A stretch of 64,000 nucleotides of DNA from Allosphingosinicella deserti (GCF_003012735.1 NZ_PXYI01000002.1:186001-250000); one strand, 5' to 3'. Shown: positions 29,996 through 39,469, counted from the stretch's first letter. Numbers and translations are program-made. The notes: generated from the letters alone by a model not told the origin.

Positions 29996-30226
29996 TTACG
30001 GGGTGGTCGGCAGATCGTCGTCGTCATCGCTGGTCGCAGCGAGAACGCCGAGAACAACCGCAACGAGAGCGATGAGCGGGATGATGAAGCCGCCGCGAAG
30101 CGCGCTGCCCGAGTCGATCGACTCGCTCGCCGGAGCGATCTCAGCCGCGCTCTGCGCAGCCGCGACGGTCGGCGCCGTCATCAATGCAACCGCAGCGGTC
30201 GCTACAACTAGTCCCTTGAAACCCAC
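29996..30226 (-). CDS. Small exported or membrane protein with acidic tail (76 aa), unknown function
   Basis: From GTG 30226 (GGGAG eight bases upstream) this encodes 76 residues: a signal peptide (LVVATAAVALMTAPTVAAAQ), a short polar segment, one transmembrane helix (GGFIIPLIALVAVVLGVLAA) and the tail TSDDDDDLPTTP. From general familiarity, short proteins of this plan (signal, LRGGF, helix, acidic DD tail) occur beside surface-polysaccharide genes in sphingomonads; I cannot confirm this by search. It has its own terminator and stands at the left border of the glycan locus. Confidence 0.6.
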   Translation of the reverse strand: MGFKGLVVATAAVALMTAPTVAAAQSAAEIAPASESIDSGSALRGGFIIPLIALVAVVLGVLAATSDDDDDLPTTP

Positions 30227-30537
30227 GTCAGCTTCTCCCTTCGTACTCAAATCTGATCTTCTCGATTTCACCGCTTAACTATCCGAGGAGACTGAGGATG
30301 TCCACCCCGAAAAGCCGCGGCCCTTCATCGCGAGTCGGCTCCTAAACAGCCCATGATTTACGAAAGCTGAAAGGCCGGACGGCGTCCAGCAGAAAAGGTT
30401 CGCCGCCCTGGCAATGAAGCGGGGTGTGTTGCATGGAAGCGACACTCCATCCAACACCGGAACCCCCGCGCTTGCAGACAATCTGGTTTTCTTTCAGATG
30501 CTTGCTCAATCCCCTCTGCAGAGAGCATTGTGTGCGC
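30227..30537. other. 311-base divergent intergenic region at the border of the glycan locus
   Basis: It separates the 76-residue protein gene (minus) from the 192-residue protein gene (plus). No protein gene is supported. The notable element is the dyad at 30426-30457; no clear sigma70 promoter could be singled out. Confidence 0.5.
30426..30457. promoter_or_regulatory. Inverted repeat, possible operator or RNA hairpin
   Basis: GTGTTGCATGGA (30426-30437) and TCCATCCAACAC (30446-30457) are inverted copies with one mismatch in 12 and an 8-base spacer. It lies 81 bases before the ATG at 30538. It could bind a dimeric regulator or fold in the leader RNA; there is no T-run. Confidence 0.45.
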
Positions 30538-31116
30538 ATGAACAATCCGCTTCGATCGCTGTCGGTCTGGCTGGCAGGGCTGTCGCTACTCCTGATCGCT
30601 GCGCCGGCCGCCGCCGCCGTCCAGATCACCTTCTATTCCAAGGAATTGGGAGCGTCGTTCCCGCACGCGTTCGTGATTCTCGAAGGGACCCTTGATCGAA
30701 CCGGTGAGCGAATCGCGGAGGATTACGGCTTCACCGCTAAGACCGTGTCGCCGGCGATTCTGATGGGCCGGGTGAAAGGCGAGGTGGTGAGCGATCACAA
30801 GCCCGATTACGTCCGCGCAAGCGACAAGCACTTCACCCTGACGATCAAGGACGAGGACTATGATCGCGTGATCGCGACAATCGAGCGCTGGCGGACCGCG
30901 AAGCAGCCGTCCTATTCGCTCGACAAGGCCAATTGCATTCACTTCGTTGGCGAGATCGCCACCAGCCTTGGCATGGACGGCTCGCCCCGAAAGGGGCTGA
31001 TGCGGCGTCCGCGCTCTTTCCTTGAGGCGCTCACCGCGGAGAACCGCCCGTGGCTGGTCGCGCACAATGCCGTCTTCCATCGGGTGGGCAAAGCCGCCGC
31101 CGCGCCCGGCGCTTGA
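30538..31116 (+). CDS. Exported protein of unknown function, possibly a permuted papain-like hydrolase
   Basis: The 192-residue protein has a signal peptide (WLAGLSLLLIAAPAAAA). The mature part has a His in FPHAFVILEG near 43 and a Cys in KANCIHFVGEIATSLGM near 140. The order His then Cys, with aromatic-rich context, resembles permuted papain-like (YiiX/NlpC-P60-related) proteins, but this is an inference from motif order only. The ATG at 30538 fits the signal peptide. It is the first plus-strand gene of the glycan locus, 86 bases before the tviB-like gene. Confidence 0.6.
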   Translation: MNNPLRSLSVWLAGLSLLLIAAPAAAAVQITFYSKELGASFPHAFVILEGTLDRTGERIAEDYGFTAKTVSPAILMGRVKGEVVSDHKPDYVRASDKHFTLTIKDEDYDRVIATIERWRTAKQPSYSLDKANCIHFVGEIATSLGMDGSPRKGLMRRPRSFLEALTAENRPWLVAHNAVFHRVGKAAAAPGA

Positions 31117-31202
31117 CAGCAGTCACCGCTTTGCCGTTAGCGCGGCGGCGGGGACATTTTTTCTGAATTCCTGATCCTTTCCGTTACTCCAAGCGAGGTT
31201 GC

Positions 31203-32477
31203 ATGAGCGCGCCCATTCACGAGCAAATCGTTGTCGTCGGTCTGGGCTATGTCGGCCTTCCGCTCGCCGTGGCGCTGGCGAAAAGCTTCGACGTGACCGG
31301 CTTCGATATCGATCGCCGGCGCATCGAGGAGCTCCGCAGCGGCCACGACCGCACCAACGAGATCGACTCCGATATTCTGAAGGCGTCGCGGCTCAAGCTG
31401 ACCAGCGAGTCGAGCCAGGCGGCGGCTGCGGACGTCTATATCGTGACGGTGCCGACCCCGGTGGACGCCGCCAACCAGCCCGATCTCGGCCCGGTTATCG
31501 GGGCAACGCGCGCCGTGGCAAAGCTGATCGATCCGGCGCGGAAGCCGATCATCGTTTACGAGAGCACGGTCTATCCGGGGGTCACGGACGAGATTTGCGG
31601 CCCGTTGATCGAGGAGGTCTCCGGCCTGGTTCGCGGTCGGGACTTCTTTCTCGGCTATTCGCCCGAGCGGATCAACCCGGGCGACCGCGAGCACACGGTC
31701 GACCGCATCGTCAAGGTCATCGCCGGTGAGAATGACGATGTGACGGAGCGGCTTGCCGCGGTTTACGGCGCGGTGACCAGCGCCGGCGTGTTCCGTGCGA
31801 AATCGATCCGCGCCGCCGAGGCTGCGAAGGTGATCGAGAATGCGCAGCGCGACATCAACATCGCGTTCATGAACGAGATCACCCAAATCTTCTCGAAGCT
31901 CGATCTGTCGATCTGGGACGTGCTCGAGGCAGCCGGCACGAAATGGAATTTCCTGAAGTTCCAGCCGGGCCTGGTCGGTGGGCACTGCATCGGCGTCGAC
32001 CCTTATTATCTGAGCTATCGGGCCCAGCAGCTGGGGCAGGAGCCCCATGTCATCCTTTCAGGCCGTTCGACCAACGACGGCATGGGGGCTTGGGTCGCCG
32101 ACCAGCTTCATGCCCGGCTTGGCCGAGCCGGCAAGGCGCTGATCATGGGGCTTGCCTTCAAGGAGAACGTTCCAGACTTGCGCAACAGCCGCGTGATCGA
32201 TGTCATTCGCCGTCTCGAAGCATTGGGCCACGAGATCGTGGTTCACGATCCGCTCGCCGACCCTGCCGAGGCCGAGCATGAATATGGCGTCTCGCTCGCC
32301 TCCGATGCGTTGGAAGGGCGCTACGATCTGGTGCTCGTCGCGGTGCCGCATGAGAGCTATTCTGCGCTTTCGGACGAGCAATTGGGAGGCCTGCTGAACG
32401 AGCGCGGTCTTCTTGCCGACCTCAAGAATCTGTATGCACGGCGCCCGCTCGCAGGCGTCGATCGCTGGAGCCTCTGA
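31203..32477 (+). CDS. tviB: UDP-sugar 6-dehydrogenase, TviB/WbpO type
   Basis: The 424-residue nucleotide-sugar dehydrogenase oxidises C6 of a UDP-hexose (in TviB/WbpO, UDP-GlcNAc or UDP-GalNAc) to a uronic acid. It has the NAD motif VVGLGYVGLP, the YESTVYPGVTDE loop, FLGYSPERINPGD, the catalytic Cys in GGHCIGVDPYYL and the C-terminal domain start MGLAFKENVPDLRNS. These residues favour the Vi-antigen subgroup over UDP-glucose dehydrogenase. With the epimerase opposite and the AsnB-like amidotransferase downstream it suggests a uronic acid or uronamide in the glycan. Confidence 0.9.
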   Translation: MSAPIHEQIVVVGLGYVGLPLAVALAKSFDVTGFDIDRRRIEELRSGHDRTNEIDSDILKASRLKLTSESSQAAAADVYIVTVPTPVDAANQPDLGPVIGATRAVAKLIDPARKPIIVYESTVYPGVTDEICGPLIEEVSGLVRGRDFFLGYSPERINPGDREHTVDRIVKVIAGENDDVTERLAAVYGAVTSAGVFRAKSIRAAEAAKVIENAQRDINIAFMNEITQIFSKLDLSIWDVLEAAGTKWNFLKFQPGLVGGHCIGVDPYYLSYRAQQLGQEPHVILSGRSTNDGMGAWVADQLHARLGRAGKALIMGLAFKENVPDLRNSRVIDVIRRLEALGHEIVVHDPLADPAEAEHEYGVSLASDALEGRYDLVLVAVPHESYSALSDEQLGGLLNERGLLADLKNLYARRPLAGVDRWSL

Positions 32478-32480
32478 CGA

Positions 32481-32513
32481 GAAAGGCGGCAGTCTCGTCG
32501 GCTGCCGCCTTTC
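32481..32513. terminator. Bidirectional intrinsic terminator between tviB-like and epimerase genes
   Basis: GAAAGGCGGCAG (32481-32492) pairs with CTGCCGCCTTTC (32502-32513) in a 12-bp perfect stem with a 9-base loop between convergent genes. Confidence 0.75.
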
Positions 32514-32530
32514 CATTCTTCCTAGGCGGC

Positions 32531-33526
32531 TCAGAGGCCGTGATAGTTCCTGTACCAGTCGACGAAACGCGGCACGCCTTCGTCGATCGTCGTCGACGGC
32601 TCGTAGCCGAGATCGCGCTGGATCGCGCTGATGTCGGCATAGGTGTCGCGCACGTCCCCTGCCTGCATCGGCAGCAGCTGCTTCTTCGCCTCGCGGCCAC
32701 AGGCTTGCTCGATCAGCGAGATCATCCGGGTGAGTTCCTCGGAGCGATGGTTGCCGATATTGTAGAGACGGTGCGGGCTACGGCTGCCGCCGGCCTTGAC
32801 CTCGCCATCATCCGGCGCGGGATTGTCATGGCAGGCGACGATGCCGCTGACGATGTCGTCGATATAGGTGAAGTCCCGGCGCATATTGCCTTCGCCGAAC
32901 ACATTGATCGGCTCGCCGGCATAGATCGCCTTGGTGAATAGCCACATCGCCATGTCGGGACGACCCCACGGCCCATAGACCGTGAAGAAGCGAAGACCGG
33001 TCTGCGGCAGGCGGTAGAGATGCGAATAGGTCTCGCTGATCAGCTCGTCCGCCTTCTTGGTCGCGGCGTAGAGGGAGAGCGGTTGGTCGACACGGTCTTC
33101 GACCCGGAACGGCAGGGTGTCGTTGCCGCCATAGACCGAGGAGGAGGATGCGTAGACGAAGTTGGCCAGCTCCCGATGCCGTGCGACTTCGAGCATGTTG
33201 AGGTGCCCGACCAGGTTCGAGTGAACGTAGGCGTGCGGATTCTCGATCGAATAGCGCACGCCCGCCTGGGCGCCGAGATGGATGATCTTGTCGAAGCGCT
33301 TGTCGGCGATCGCTTCGGTCAATGCCGCATTGTCCGCGAAATCGACCTCGAGAAGCGAGAAGCCGTTGTGCCGACGCTGCAACTCCGCGATCCTGTCGCG
33401 CTTCAGCTTGGTGCTGTAATAGTCATTGACGTTGTCGAGACCGATAACCTCTTCGCCCCTGGCGAGGAGGCGATCGCTCACGTTGAAGCCAATGAAGCCG
33501 GCTGCGCCGGTCACGAGTGTGGTCAT
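32531..33526 (-). CDS. NAD-dependent epimerase, UDP-glucuronate 4-epimerase-like
   Basis: The 331-residue extended SDR has the NAD motif TGAAGFIG, a NVNDYYSTKLKRDR segment diagnostic of UDP-glucuronate 4-epimerases, SSSSVYG with the catalytic Ser, YAATKKADEL (Tyr-xxx-Lys) and RRDFTYIDDIV. It would convert UDP-GlcA to UDP-GalA; a UDP-HexNAcA 4-epimerase role acting on the TviB product is also possible. It converges with the tviB-like gene. Confidence 0.88.
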   Translation of the reverse strand: MTTLVTGAAGFIGFNVSDRLLARGEEVIGLDNVNDYYSTKLKRDRIAELQRRHNGFSLLEVDFADNAALTEAIADKRFDKIIHLGAQAGVRYSIENPHAYVHSNLVGHLNMLEVARHRELANFVYASSSSVYGGNDTLPFRVEDRVDQPLSLYAATKKADELISETYSHLYRLPQTGLRFFTVYGPWGRPDMAMWLFTKAIYAGEPINVFGEGNMRRDFTYIDDIVSGIVACHDNPAPDDGEVKAGGSRSPHRLYNIGNHRSEELTRMISLIEQACGREAKKQLLPMQAGDVRDTYADISAIQRDLGYEPSTTIDEGVPRFVDWYRNYHGL

Positions 33527-33751
33527 CGATTCTGCCCGATAGATGGTGAGGTGCGGCGGGCCTTAGACGAACCCATTGCTCAAACTCAACGATCTCGCTG
33601 TATGGGCCTCGCCGACAGGATCGCGCCGGACGCCTCCGCCGCGCGTGCCCGAGCGCAACGGCGGTGCGTCGCGCTAGACTTGGCCCGTGCTTTTCTCCTA
33701 TCGACCGAGCCTGCATCATCAGCCGCTTCTCAGCAGCGAGACCCATAGTTC

Positions 33752-35029
33752 GTGTCCATTCCCCCCGCCAAGATCGCGAGCGTTCGTCGGACGCTCTGGC
33801 ACCGTGTGCGTTTCCAGCTCGGCGCAGGATTGCTGCTCGCCGTGGCCATCCCCTATTTCCTGCGGTTGCAGCTGGAATATGGCCAGTCCGACGTCGACAG
33901 TCTCAACAACTCGCTTTTGGGAACCGTGGCGGCACTGCTTCTCGGTTACTACGCTTTTCGCCGGGTCTCGCATTATCCCGGCGTCCGCGCCTCCTACCAC
34001 ATCCTGCCGTCGTTCGCTGCTTCCTTCGGGCTTGCGCTTGCCGTCTTCTTCTTCGCCAGGCTGGATTACAGCCGACTTCACTTCCTCGCGAGCTTCCTGC
34101 TCTGCGTCGGATGGTATTATGTCGTCTATTTCAAGCTGCAGCGGCAGCAGAGGATGCGGATCGGCGTCGTTCCGGCGGGGGAAGTCGATCATCTCTTCGA
34201 GATCCCCGACGTCGGTTGGGTGCGTCTTGCCGACGGCTCACGAGACCAGCCTTGTGACGCGATCGTTGCCGATCTGCGTGCGGATATGCCCGACGACTGG
34301 GAACGCTTCCTCGCTGATCGCGCGCTCGCGGGCACCCTGGTCATGCATGTCAAGCAGATGGAGGAATCGCTCACAGGGCGCGTCGCCATCGAGCACCTTT
34401 CCGAAAACACCTTGGGATCGCTGATCCCCGGCATCGTCTATGCCAAGATCAAGCGGCTCTCCGATATCATCGTCTCGCTGGCGGCGCTGCCGTTCCTGAT
34501 CCCGCTGTTCGCGGTTCTCGCGATCATGATTCGCTTGGACTCGCCGGGCCCGGTCTTCTTCCGGCAGGAACGAATGGGCTATCGCGGACATCCGTTCCGC
34601 ATGTGGAAGTTCCGCACCATGCGCCACGGCCATGCCACCGCCGATGCGCGCGAGGCCGCGATGACTCGCGACGGCGACGACAGGGTTACGAAGATCGGGC
34701 GGCCGTTGCGGCGCTACCGGATCGACGAACTCCCGCAGGTGATCAACATCCTCAAGGGAGAGATGAGCTGGATCGGGCCGCGCCCCGAGGCAGTGCCCCT
34801 GTCTCTATGGTACGAAGCGGAGCTGCCATTCTACCGCTATCGTCATATCGTTCGCCCGGGCATCACGGGGTGGGCGCAGGTCCGGCAAGGCCACGTCGCC
34901 GAGGTCGAGGACGTGCTCTGGAAGCTGCACTACGACTTCTACTACATCAAGAACTTCTCGTTCTGGCTCGACGTTCTGATCGTAGCCGGAACGATGAAGA
35001 CGGTGTTCAACGGCTTCGGCGCGCGCTGA
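33752..35029 (+). CDS. Initiating sugar transferase (polyprenyl-phosphate hexose-1-phosphate transferase, WcaJ type)
   Basis: The 425-residue protein has about four N-terminal membrane helices, a soluble linker, one further helix and the bacterial sugar transferase domain with KIKRLSDIIVSL, FRMWKFRTMRHGH, a DELPQVINILKGEMSWIGPR signature and PGITGWAQV. Such enzymes start repeat-unit assembly by moving sugar-1-phosphate to undecaprenyl phosphate. The start is GTG 33752. Being the likely initiator, it marks the locus as one for a lipid-linked repeat unit. It is divergent from the epimerase and convergent with the manC-like gene. Confidence 0.92.
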   Translation: MSIPPAKIASVRRTLWHRVRFQLGAGLLLAVAIPYFLRLQLEYGQSDVDSLNNSLLGTVAALLLGYYAFRRVSHYPGVRASYHILPSFAASFGLALAVFFFARLDYSRLHFLASFLLCVGWYYVVYFKLQRQQRMRIGVVPAGEVDHLFEIPDVGWVRLADGSRDQPCDAIVADLRADMPDDWERFLADRALAGTLVMHVKQMEESLTGRVAIEHLSENTLGSLIPGIVYAKIKRLSDIIVSLAALPFLIPLFAVLAIMIRLDSPGPVFFRQERMGYRGHPFRMWKFRTMRHGHATADAREAAMTRDGDDRVTKIGRPLRRYRIDELPQVINILKGEMSWIGPRPEAVPLSLWYEAELPFYRYRHIVRPGITGWAQVRQGHVAEVEDVLWKLHYDFYYIKNFSFWLDVLIVAGTMKTVFNGFGAR

Positions 35030-35089
35030 ACGACCGGGCCGGACCTCTGGGTCGGGCCTGCTGACCACATCTTCGGATCCGGACCATTC

Positions 35090-36175
35090 TTATAGCCGGC
35101 TGTCGCCGCGTGCCTTGAGGAGTTCCACGGCATCCCGTACCGCTTGGCTGTCACCGCGCGGCACGACCAGCACGGCATCGCCCGTCGCGATGATGGCAAG
35201 ATCCTGAACTCCCACTGCGACAACCAGCGGTCCGTCGCTGTGGACCAGGGATCCTGACGAGCGTAGCAAAGCGGCGTCGCCAACCGCGACATTGTCGTCT
35301 CCATCCTTCTCGCTGATTTCATGCAGCGACTGCCAGCTCCCGACATCGGACCAGCGAACGTCCATCGGCACCACCGCGATGTTCGCAGCATGCTCCATGA
35401 CCGCGTGGTCGACCGAGATGCTGCGGGCGGCGCCGAACGCATCCGGCGACGGCCGCAACCGTCCGGCGCTCGTCGATCCTTCCGCTACCGATTGTCGGCA
35501 CGGATCCAGCACTTCGGGGGCATGCGCGGCAAGCGCGGCAAGGAAGGAATCGGCACGGAACAGGAAGATACCCGCATTCCACAGATAACCGCCATCGGCG
35601 ACATAAGCGGCGGCGCGCTCCGCTTCCGGCTTCTCAACGAAGCTCTCGGCCCGGAACGCACCCGCTGAAAGCGTGTCGCCCAGCTTGATGTAGCCATATC
35701 CGGTCTCTGGTCGGTTCGGCCGAATTCCAAACGTGACCAGCCAACCCTGTTCAGCGAGTTCCGAACCCTTCTCGACCGCGAGGCGGAATGCGTCGGCATC
35801 GCCGATCAGGTGATCGCTCGGCATGATCAGCAGCAGGTCGTCCGGCGCGGCGGTGAGCGCGGCCAGGGCGATCGCAGGTGCCGTGTTCCGAGCCGCTGGC
35901 TCCAGGATCAGTGCCGCGTCGGGCGCGTGCGTATCGACGAGCTGCCGGGCGATAAGCTCGGCCTGGCTTTCGCTGGTAACGACCAACGGCACGGCGAAGC
36001 GCCGTCGGTCGGAGATGCGATCCAGGGTAAGCTGCAACATCGATCGTGCGCCGGTGAGCGAGAGAAGCTGTTTCGGGCGCGCATTGCGCGACAGCGGCCA
36101 CAATCTGGTTCCGGATCCCCCGCACAAGATTACCGGAGTGATCGGTCGGTCGTCCCGGCCAACAACGCTGCTCAA
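35090..36175 (-). CDS. manC: Mannose-1-phosphate guanylyltransferase
   Basis: The 361-residue nucleotidyltransferase has LCGGSGTRLWPLSR with PKQLLSL, the ARNTAPAIALAAL loop, MPSDHLI and FVEKPE, the marks of GDP-mannose pyrophosphorylase. It lacks the C-terminal phosphomannose isomerase domain of bifunctional ManC/AlgA, so it makes GDP-mannose only. No gmd or fcl follows here. It is divergent from the GT gene at 36450. Confidence 0.92.
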   Translation of the reverse strand: MSSVVGRDDRPITPVILCGGSGTRLWPLSRNARPKQLLSLTGARSMLQLTLDRISDRRRFAVPLVVTSESQAELIARQLVDTHAPDAALILEPAARNTAPAIALAALTAAPDDLLLIMPSDHLIGDADAFRLAVEKGSELAEQGWLVTFGIRPNRPETGYGYIKLGDTLSAGAFRAESFVEKPEAERAAAYVADGGYLWNAGIFLFRADSFLAALAAHAPEVLDPCRQSVAEGSTSAGRLRPSPDAFGAARSISVDHAVMEHAANIAVVPMDVRWSDVGSWQSLHEISEKDGDDNVAVGDAALLRSSGSLVHSDGPLVVAVGVQDLAIIATGDAVLVVPRGDSQAVRDAVELLKARGDSRL

Positions 36176-36449
36176 CGAGGCATTCCTTTTTCAGCTAGGC
36201 CCGGTGCTTTAGGGTCAGTCGCAGGAGCCAGCAAGGCGCCCACGCAACCTCCTGCTCCGGAGAATTTTGTGGAACCGCCGGTTCAAGCGAGATACGGAGC
36301 GCCATTCACCCGGGCGGCGGTCGTTCACCTACGGCAATGTGTTGCACCGATATCGCTGTGGGCGGTTGCTCATGGACGGGTTTGCGGAAGGCGAGAGTTG
36401 CGGGAAAAGCTTGTGCTGATCGGGCATTTGGAGCGCTGATCCGCCTACC

Positions 36450-37565
36450 ATGTCGAAGCTCATGTACGTCACGACACGGATGGTCGATCCGCCGCAGGGT
36501 GGCCGCGCGATGCTTTCGCGGCTGCACTGGCGCGCCTTGAGCACCCTGTTCGGTGACCGAATGGTCGTTCATGAACTCGATCGTGCGGAGAACAGCGCCG
36601 GGATGGCGGCCGCCCTTGGCGGCTATCTCGACGGGCTGACGCCCGCAACCGAATTGGTGATCCTCGACCGACTGGCCGCGGAAGGCATCGACCGGCTTTA
36701 TATCGACGGCTCCAACTTCGGGCGGCTTGCGCAAGCCGTGCGAAAACGCCTCCCCCGCGTGCAAATCTTCACCTTCTTCCACAACGTAGAGGCGCGTTTC
36801 TTCCTCGGAGCGGTACGACAGACGAAGAGCGTTCGGGCAATCGGTGTCCTGCTCGCAAACTATCTGGCCGAGCGGAAGGCCGTCCGTGCCAGTCATCGAC
36901 TGATCACGCTGAGCCGACGAGATAGCCGTTTGCTGTCACGGATTTACCGTCGAGCCGGCACCGACGTGCTGCCGATGGCGATGGAGGACAAGCTTCCCGC
37001 CGCCCCTGTGTCCACGGAGCCGGGACAGGAGCAAGACGGCGGCGGTTACGCATTGTTCGTGGGCGGCGCCTTTTATGCGAACGTGGCAGGCATCCTCTGG
37101 TTCGCGCGGAAAGTCGCCCCACATGTTGCGCTTCCCACTCTGGTCGTCGGCCGCGGCCTCGAATCGTTCAAGGACGAGCTCGAGCGCTTCCCTAACGTTC
37201 GCGTCGTCGGGGCGGTCGACGATCTGGCCCGCCTCTATTTGGACGCGGCAGTGGTGATCGCGCCGATCTTCGACGGATCGGGCATGAAGACGAAGGTCGC
37301 CGAGGCGTTGATGTTCGGCAAACGGATCATCGGGACGCCGGAGGCCTTTTCCGGGTACGAGGACATAATCGACGAGGCCGGGTGGATGTGCCGGACCGAG
37401 GCCGAGTTCATCGCCGCGATACGTCACCTGGAAATCGATCAGCCGCCGAGGTTCGACGCGACGCTTCGCGCCCGCTACGAAAGTGACTATTCACGTGAGG
37501 CTGCGACGGCTCGGCTGTTTCGGATATTGGAACGGCGCGGCGACACCTGCGCCGGGGAGTGTTGA
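36450..37565 (+). CDS. Glycosyltransferase (GT-B fold, GT4-like)
   Basis: The 371-residue protein has an N-terminal Rossmann half beginning LMYVTTRMVDPPQGG and a C-terminal half with ALFVGGAFYANVAGILWF and the donor-binding stretch IFDGSGMKTKVAEALMFGKRI, in which Glu/Lys hold the nucleotide sugar. The TFFHNVEARFF segment is typical of glycan-locus GT4 proteins. Donor and acceptor are unknown. It starts the compact plus-strand operon to 41579; the next start is two bases after its stop. Confidence 0.85.
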   Translation: MSKLMYVTTRMVDPPQGGRAMLSRLHWRALSTLFGDRMVVHELDRAENSAGMAAALGGYLDGLTPATELVILDRLAAEGIDRLYIDGSNFGRLAQAVRKRLPRVQIFTFFHNVEARFFLGAVRQTKSVRAIGVLLANYLAERKAVRASHRLITLSRRDSRLLSRIYRRAGTDVLPMAMEDKLPAAPVSTEPGQEQDGGGYALFVGGAFYANVAGILWFARKVAPHVALPTLVVGRGLESFKDELERFPNVRVVGAVDDLARLYLDAAVVIAPIFDGSGMKTKVAEALMFGKRIIGTPEAFSGYEDIIDEAGWMCRTEAEFIAAIRHLEIDQPPRFDATLRARYESDYSREAATARLFRILERRGDTCAGEC

Positions 37566-37567
37566 TA

Positions 37568-38368
37568 ATGGGCAGTATCAAGTCGGTGGCGCGCAATGCG
37601 CTCCCTCAGCGCTGGCAGGTGCCGATCAAATATTGGTACAGCAAGGCCCGGGGGGACCTTGAGCCCGAGATGGAACTGCTCGAATTCCTCATTTCGCAGG
37701 GCGATCATGTGGTTGATATCGGGGGTAACCGGGGAATCTACGCGTACCGCTTTCGCCGTCTCGGCGCCCGACTGGACGTGTTCGAGCCGAACCCCGACTG
37801 TGCCGGCGTGCTGCGCGGCTGGGCGGCAGGGGATTCGCAGGTGACCATCCACCAGGTCGCCCTCTCCGCGCGAGCGGGTACCGCTCAGCTTCACGTGCCG
37901 GTCGATGAACATGGAATCGAGCACGACGCCTCGGCGTCCATAGAAGCGTCTCATGCGGGCAACACGCGCGATCTCGATGTCGAGCTCAAGTCACTCGACA
38001 GCTTCGGCTTCACGCGGCCCGCCCTCATAAAGATCGATGTGGAAGGGCACGAATCCAGCGTGATCTCAGGCGCTTCGGAAACATTGCAGCGGGCGCATCC
38101 TGTGCTGATCGTGGAGATCGAACAGCGCCACAACGACAGGCCGATCGCGGACATTTTCGCCCAGATCGAAGCACTTGGATATGCCGGCCATTTCCTCGTC
38201 CAGGGCGAGCTCCGGTCGCTGGCGACTTTCGATCCGGCGAAGCACCAGCCGCTGGAGGCGTTCGGCGCCGCGCCTTCGGATTACCACAACAATTTCATCT
38301 TCCTTGGCCTTGAACATCTGCGTGAGGGTCGGCACCGGGCCCTCACCGAACGCTGGGCCGCCAGATGA
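37568..38368 (+). CDS. FkbM family methyltransferase
   Basis: The 266-residue class I methyltransferase has the SAM motif VVDIGGNRGIYA, FEPNPDC and the FkbM core LIKIDVEGHESSVISGA with IVEIEQRH. These enzymes O-methylate sugars or related groups and are common in glycan loci. I choose ATG 37568 because GGGGAG lies nine bases upstream; a GTG at 37559 is in frame. It overlaps the next glycosyltransferase by four bases (ATGA). Confidence 0.9.
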   Translation: MGSIKSVARNALPQRWQVPIKYWYSKARGDLEPEMELLEFLISQGDHVVDIGGNRGIYAYRFRRLGARLDVFEPNPDCAGVLRGWAAGDSQVTIHQVALSARAGTAQLHVPVDEHGIEHDASASIEASHAGNTRDLDVELKSLDSFGFTRPALIKIDVEGHESSVISGASETLQRAHPVLIVEIEQRHNDRPIADIFAQIEALGYAGHFLVQGELRSLATFDPAKHQPLEAFGAAPSDYHNNFIFLGLEHLREGRHRALTERWAAR

Positions 38369-39465
38369 AGATCTGTGTGATCACGCCCCGGTTCGCGATT
38401 TCAGGCGTGCCTCTGGCACAGCTTAGATTTGCGCGCGCGCTGGCGGCGAGCGGCCACGAGGTTGATTTGATCATCGGCAAGGTAGACTCTCACCTCACCG
38501 TTCCAGAGACGCCGGGGGTCAATGTGATTGCGTTGCAGCGGCCTAATGTGCGCAGCATGTTCTGGCCGGTGTGGCGCTACATGCGTGAGCGTCCGCGCGA
38601 CGTGATCTTTTCGGCCGAGGACCATCTCAACGCCCTCATTTTGCTGATCGCGATCCTGACCCGGTCCAAAGCGAAGATCAGCGGATCGTGCCGTGTTCGA
38701 CCGTTCGACACCTATTCCAATACGCCATTCACGAAGCGGTGGATCTTGAAGCACCTGATGCGTCTCGTTACGTGGCGGGCCGACGCGCTCACCTGTGTGT
38801 CGCGCGACATGGTGGATCAGTATCGCCAGGTCTTCCGGGAACCGCCGCACGTTTGCGTATACAACATCGTTCAGGACCGGGCCGCGCAGGCACGAATGAG
38901 CGAGCCTCTGGATGATCCTTGGCTCACGACTAAAACAAGGCCGGTGCTCGTGGCTGCCGGGACCCTCGCGCCGTGGAAAGGGTTCGGCGACCTGATCGAC
39001 GCCGTCGCACTTCTCAAGCAACGGGGTCGCGACGTTCGCCTGTTGATCCTGGGGGAAGGGCCTCTCAGAGGCGAGCTCGAGGAGAAGATTGTCGATCTTG
39101 GTCTGAACGATCGGATCCGGCTGCCTGGCTTCACCAACAACACCCTCAAATATTTTAGTCGGGCCGACGCTTTCGTACTGTCTTCGCACGTCGAGGGGCT
39201 TCCGAACGTCCTCGTCGAGGCAATGATGTGCGGTTGCACCCCGGTGTCGACAGATTGCCCTACCGGTCCACGGGAAGTGCTCCGTGACGGCCGTTACGGT
39301 TATCTCGTTCCGGTTCAGGATCCAGAGAGTCTGGCGAGCGGGATCGAGCGGGCGCTCGACGGACCTATTCCGAAGGAGATCTTGCTGGAGGCCGTCGAGC
39401 CGTTCGAAGAAAGCAAGATCATTCGCCGGCATTTCGAAGTGCTCGGCCTTGTGGCCGCGGGCTGA
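38365..39465 (+). CDS. Glycosyltransferase family 4 protein
   Basis: The 366-residue GT-B enzyme starts MKICVITPRFAISGVPLAQL. Its C-terminal half has VAAGTLAPWKGFGDLIDAVA, LLILGEGPLRGELEEKI and the EX7E motif EGLPNVLVEAM, followed by CPTGPREVL, as in GT4 galactosyl- and N-acetylglucosaminyltransferases. Donor unknown. It is translationally coupled to the upstream FkbM gene and five bases before the next GT. Confidence 0.92.
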   Translation: MKICVITPRFAISGVPLAQLRFARALAASGHEVDLIIGKVDSHLTVPETPGVNVIALQRPNVRSMFWPVWRYMRERPRDVIFSAEDHLNALILLIAILTRSKAKISGSCRVRPFDTYSNTPFTKRWILKHLMRLVTWRADALTCVSRDMVDQYRQVFREPPHVCVYNIVQDRAAQARMSEPLDDPWLTTKTRPVLVAAGTLAPWKGFGDLIDAVALLKQRGRDVRLLILGEGPLRGELEEKIVDLGLNDRIRLPGFTNNTLKYFSRADAFVLSSHVEGLPNVLVEAMMCGCTPVSTDCPTGPREVLRDGRYGYLVPVQDPESLASGIERALDGPIPKEILLEAVEPFEESKIIRRHFEVLGLVAAG

Positions 39466-39469
39466 CGCC

